A model generated the notes under the pieces. The model was not told where the DNA came from. It saw only the letters and a list, made by a program, of their open reading frames with translations, and made no database searches. From assembly GCA_021799315.1 (NCBI GenBank), contig JAJZAR010000106.1, forward strand, positions 1 through 5,181: 5,181 nucleotides of DNA. The letters run 5' to 3'. Origin of the DNA: Thermoplasmata archaeon. GTDB lineage: Archaea; Thermoplasmatota; Thermoplasmata; Thermoplasmatales; Thermoplasmataceae. Positions 4,656-5,181 of this stretch are shown here, in pieces. A program made the position numbers and the translations under genes. How positions within the stretch are numbered: position 1 is the stretch's first letter; the number at the start of each line of letters is the position of its first letter.

Positions 4656-5181
4656 TTGGAAACAAACCAAACGGATCACCAGCCAGACTTCACACTTTCG
4701 GAAAAGGAAAAACAGATTCCTGATATATATCTTAAGAAATTCAGCATCGTTATACCGGCATATAACGAGGAAAAGCGAATTTCTCCGGTATTGAATGACA
4801 TATGCCGCTTCATCACAGAAAACAGGCTACCCTGGGATGTTATTGTTGCAATAGACGGTAACGATACCACCTACGATATTGCAGTAAGTTTTGCTGAAAC
4901 ATACGATTTCATAAGTATCGACCGGAGCCATGAAAGAAGTGGGAAAGGCGGTGCAATAAGAAGGGTGCTGCCACAGATTGACGGAGAATTCACCATACTG
5001 ATGGATGCAGACAACAGTATTGGTTTTATTGATATTGTCGAGGCGGTACAGCAGCTGGAGAAGAGTGATGCCGTAATTCTGTCCCGTTATACCGGAAAAA
5101 ACAAGATACCACTGCTGAGGCGTTTCCTGAGCCGGGGCTTCAACATAATTGTCCGATCCATTACCGGCTTAAGTGTCTCAG
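4656..5181 (+). CDS. GT2 glycosyltransferase, dolichyl-phosphate glucosyltransferase (ALG5/AglD) type, 3' end cut by window
   Basis: Predicted to move a sugar from a nucleotide donor onto a polyprenyl (dolichyl) phosphate on the cytoplasmic membrane face, supplying lipid-linked sugar for protein or surface glycosylation. The visible 175 residues show FSIVIPAYNEEKRI (29-42) as the first GT-A strand and NEE motif, VAIDGND (64-70) with the nucleotide-contacting D67, SGKGGAIRRVL (95-105) as in ALG5-like enzymes, LMDADNS (115-121) with the DAD metal motif, and LLRRFLSRGFNIIVR (153-167), also characteristic. About 28 hydrophilic residues precede the fold. TTG 4656 is the only start candidate between the in-frame TAA at 4629 and the core; an ATG at 4646 belongs to another frame that soon stops. 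The C-terminus, including any membrane segments, is outside the window. It is divergent from the other glycosyltransferase. Confidence 0.85.
   Translation, partial: METNQTDHQPDFTLSEKEKQIPDIYLKKFSIVIPAYNEEKRISPVLNDICRFITENRLPWDVIVAIDGNDTTYDIAVSFAETYDFISIDRSHERSGKGGAIRRVLPQIDGEFTILMDADNSIGFIDIVEAVQQLEKSDAVILSRYTGKNKIPLLRRFLSRGFNIIVRSITGLSVS

Noticed and set aside
4646..4723. ATG at 4646 as start of the right-hand glycosyltransferase
   Set aside because: It is in a different frame and reaches a TGA at 4721-4723 before the GT2 core; only TTG 4656 is in frame.
4459..4870. Two minus-strand ORFs (4459-4665 and 4676-4870)
   Set aside because: The second is antisense to the GT2 core motifs IPAYNEE and VAIDGND; the first covers mostly intergenic DNA and the plus-strand promoter, with no protein-like features.
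1..5181. CRISPR array, tRNA, rRNA or toxin-antitoxin pair
   Set aside because: No regularly spaced repeats, no tRNA-like folds, no rRNA-like sequence and no paired small ORFs with such features were seen on either strand.

Overview
The window looks archaeal, most likely from a Thermoplasmatales-type organism, though this lineage call is an inference. The signs are AT-rich TATA-like boxes centred about 25-27 nt upstream of the first codon of all three transcription units, which implies leaderless mRNAs; a GGTGA Shine-Dalgarno sequence only before an internal operon gene; heavy use of ATA, AGA and AGG codons; and an ALG5/AglD-type prenyl-phosphate glycosyltransferase. No rRNA or tRNA gene is visible to confirm this.

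Left part (1-2760): a compact minus-strand operon of three genes reading from 2715 down to 175. It encodes a PLP-dependent DegT/DnrJ/EryC1 sugar aminotransferase, a Gfo/Idh/MocA NAD-dependent sugar oxidoreductase, and a left-handed beta-helix acetyltransferase of the WbpD/WlbB/QdtC type. The genes overlap by 4 and 32 nt. Together they make a logical pathway: oxidise C3 of a nucleotide sugar, transaminate it, then N-acetylate it. The likely product is a 3-acetamido sugar such as UDP-2,3-diacetamido-2,3-dideoxy-glucuronic acid, or UDP-GlcNAc3NAc. A TATA-like box and a perfect inverted repeat lie upstream, and an AT-rich repeat-bearing tail lies downstream.

Middle part (2716-4141): a 538-bp stretch without an intact gene holds what looks like a decayed plus-strand coding sequence broken across frames. 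It is followed by a complete minus-strand GT2-family glycosyltransferase related to the WaaE/KdtX group. This enzyme keeps its DSD metal motif but lacks the usual NEE motif and first nucleotide-binding aspartate.

Right part (4142-5181): a plus-strand 3' remnant of an IS4/IS5-group DDE transposase, then a promoter and the 5' part of a second GT2 glycosyltransferase, of dolichyl-phosphate glucosyltransferase (ALG5/AglD) type, cut by the window end. The two glycosyltransferases are divergently transcribed and separated by the transposase scar.

As a whole the window reads as part of a surface-glycan or protein-glycosylation island with mobile-element debris: sugar precursor synthesis on the left, transfer enzymes on the right. 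All five genes must start at GTG or TTG, because none has an in-frame ATG near its N-terminus.
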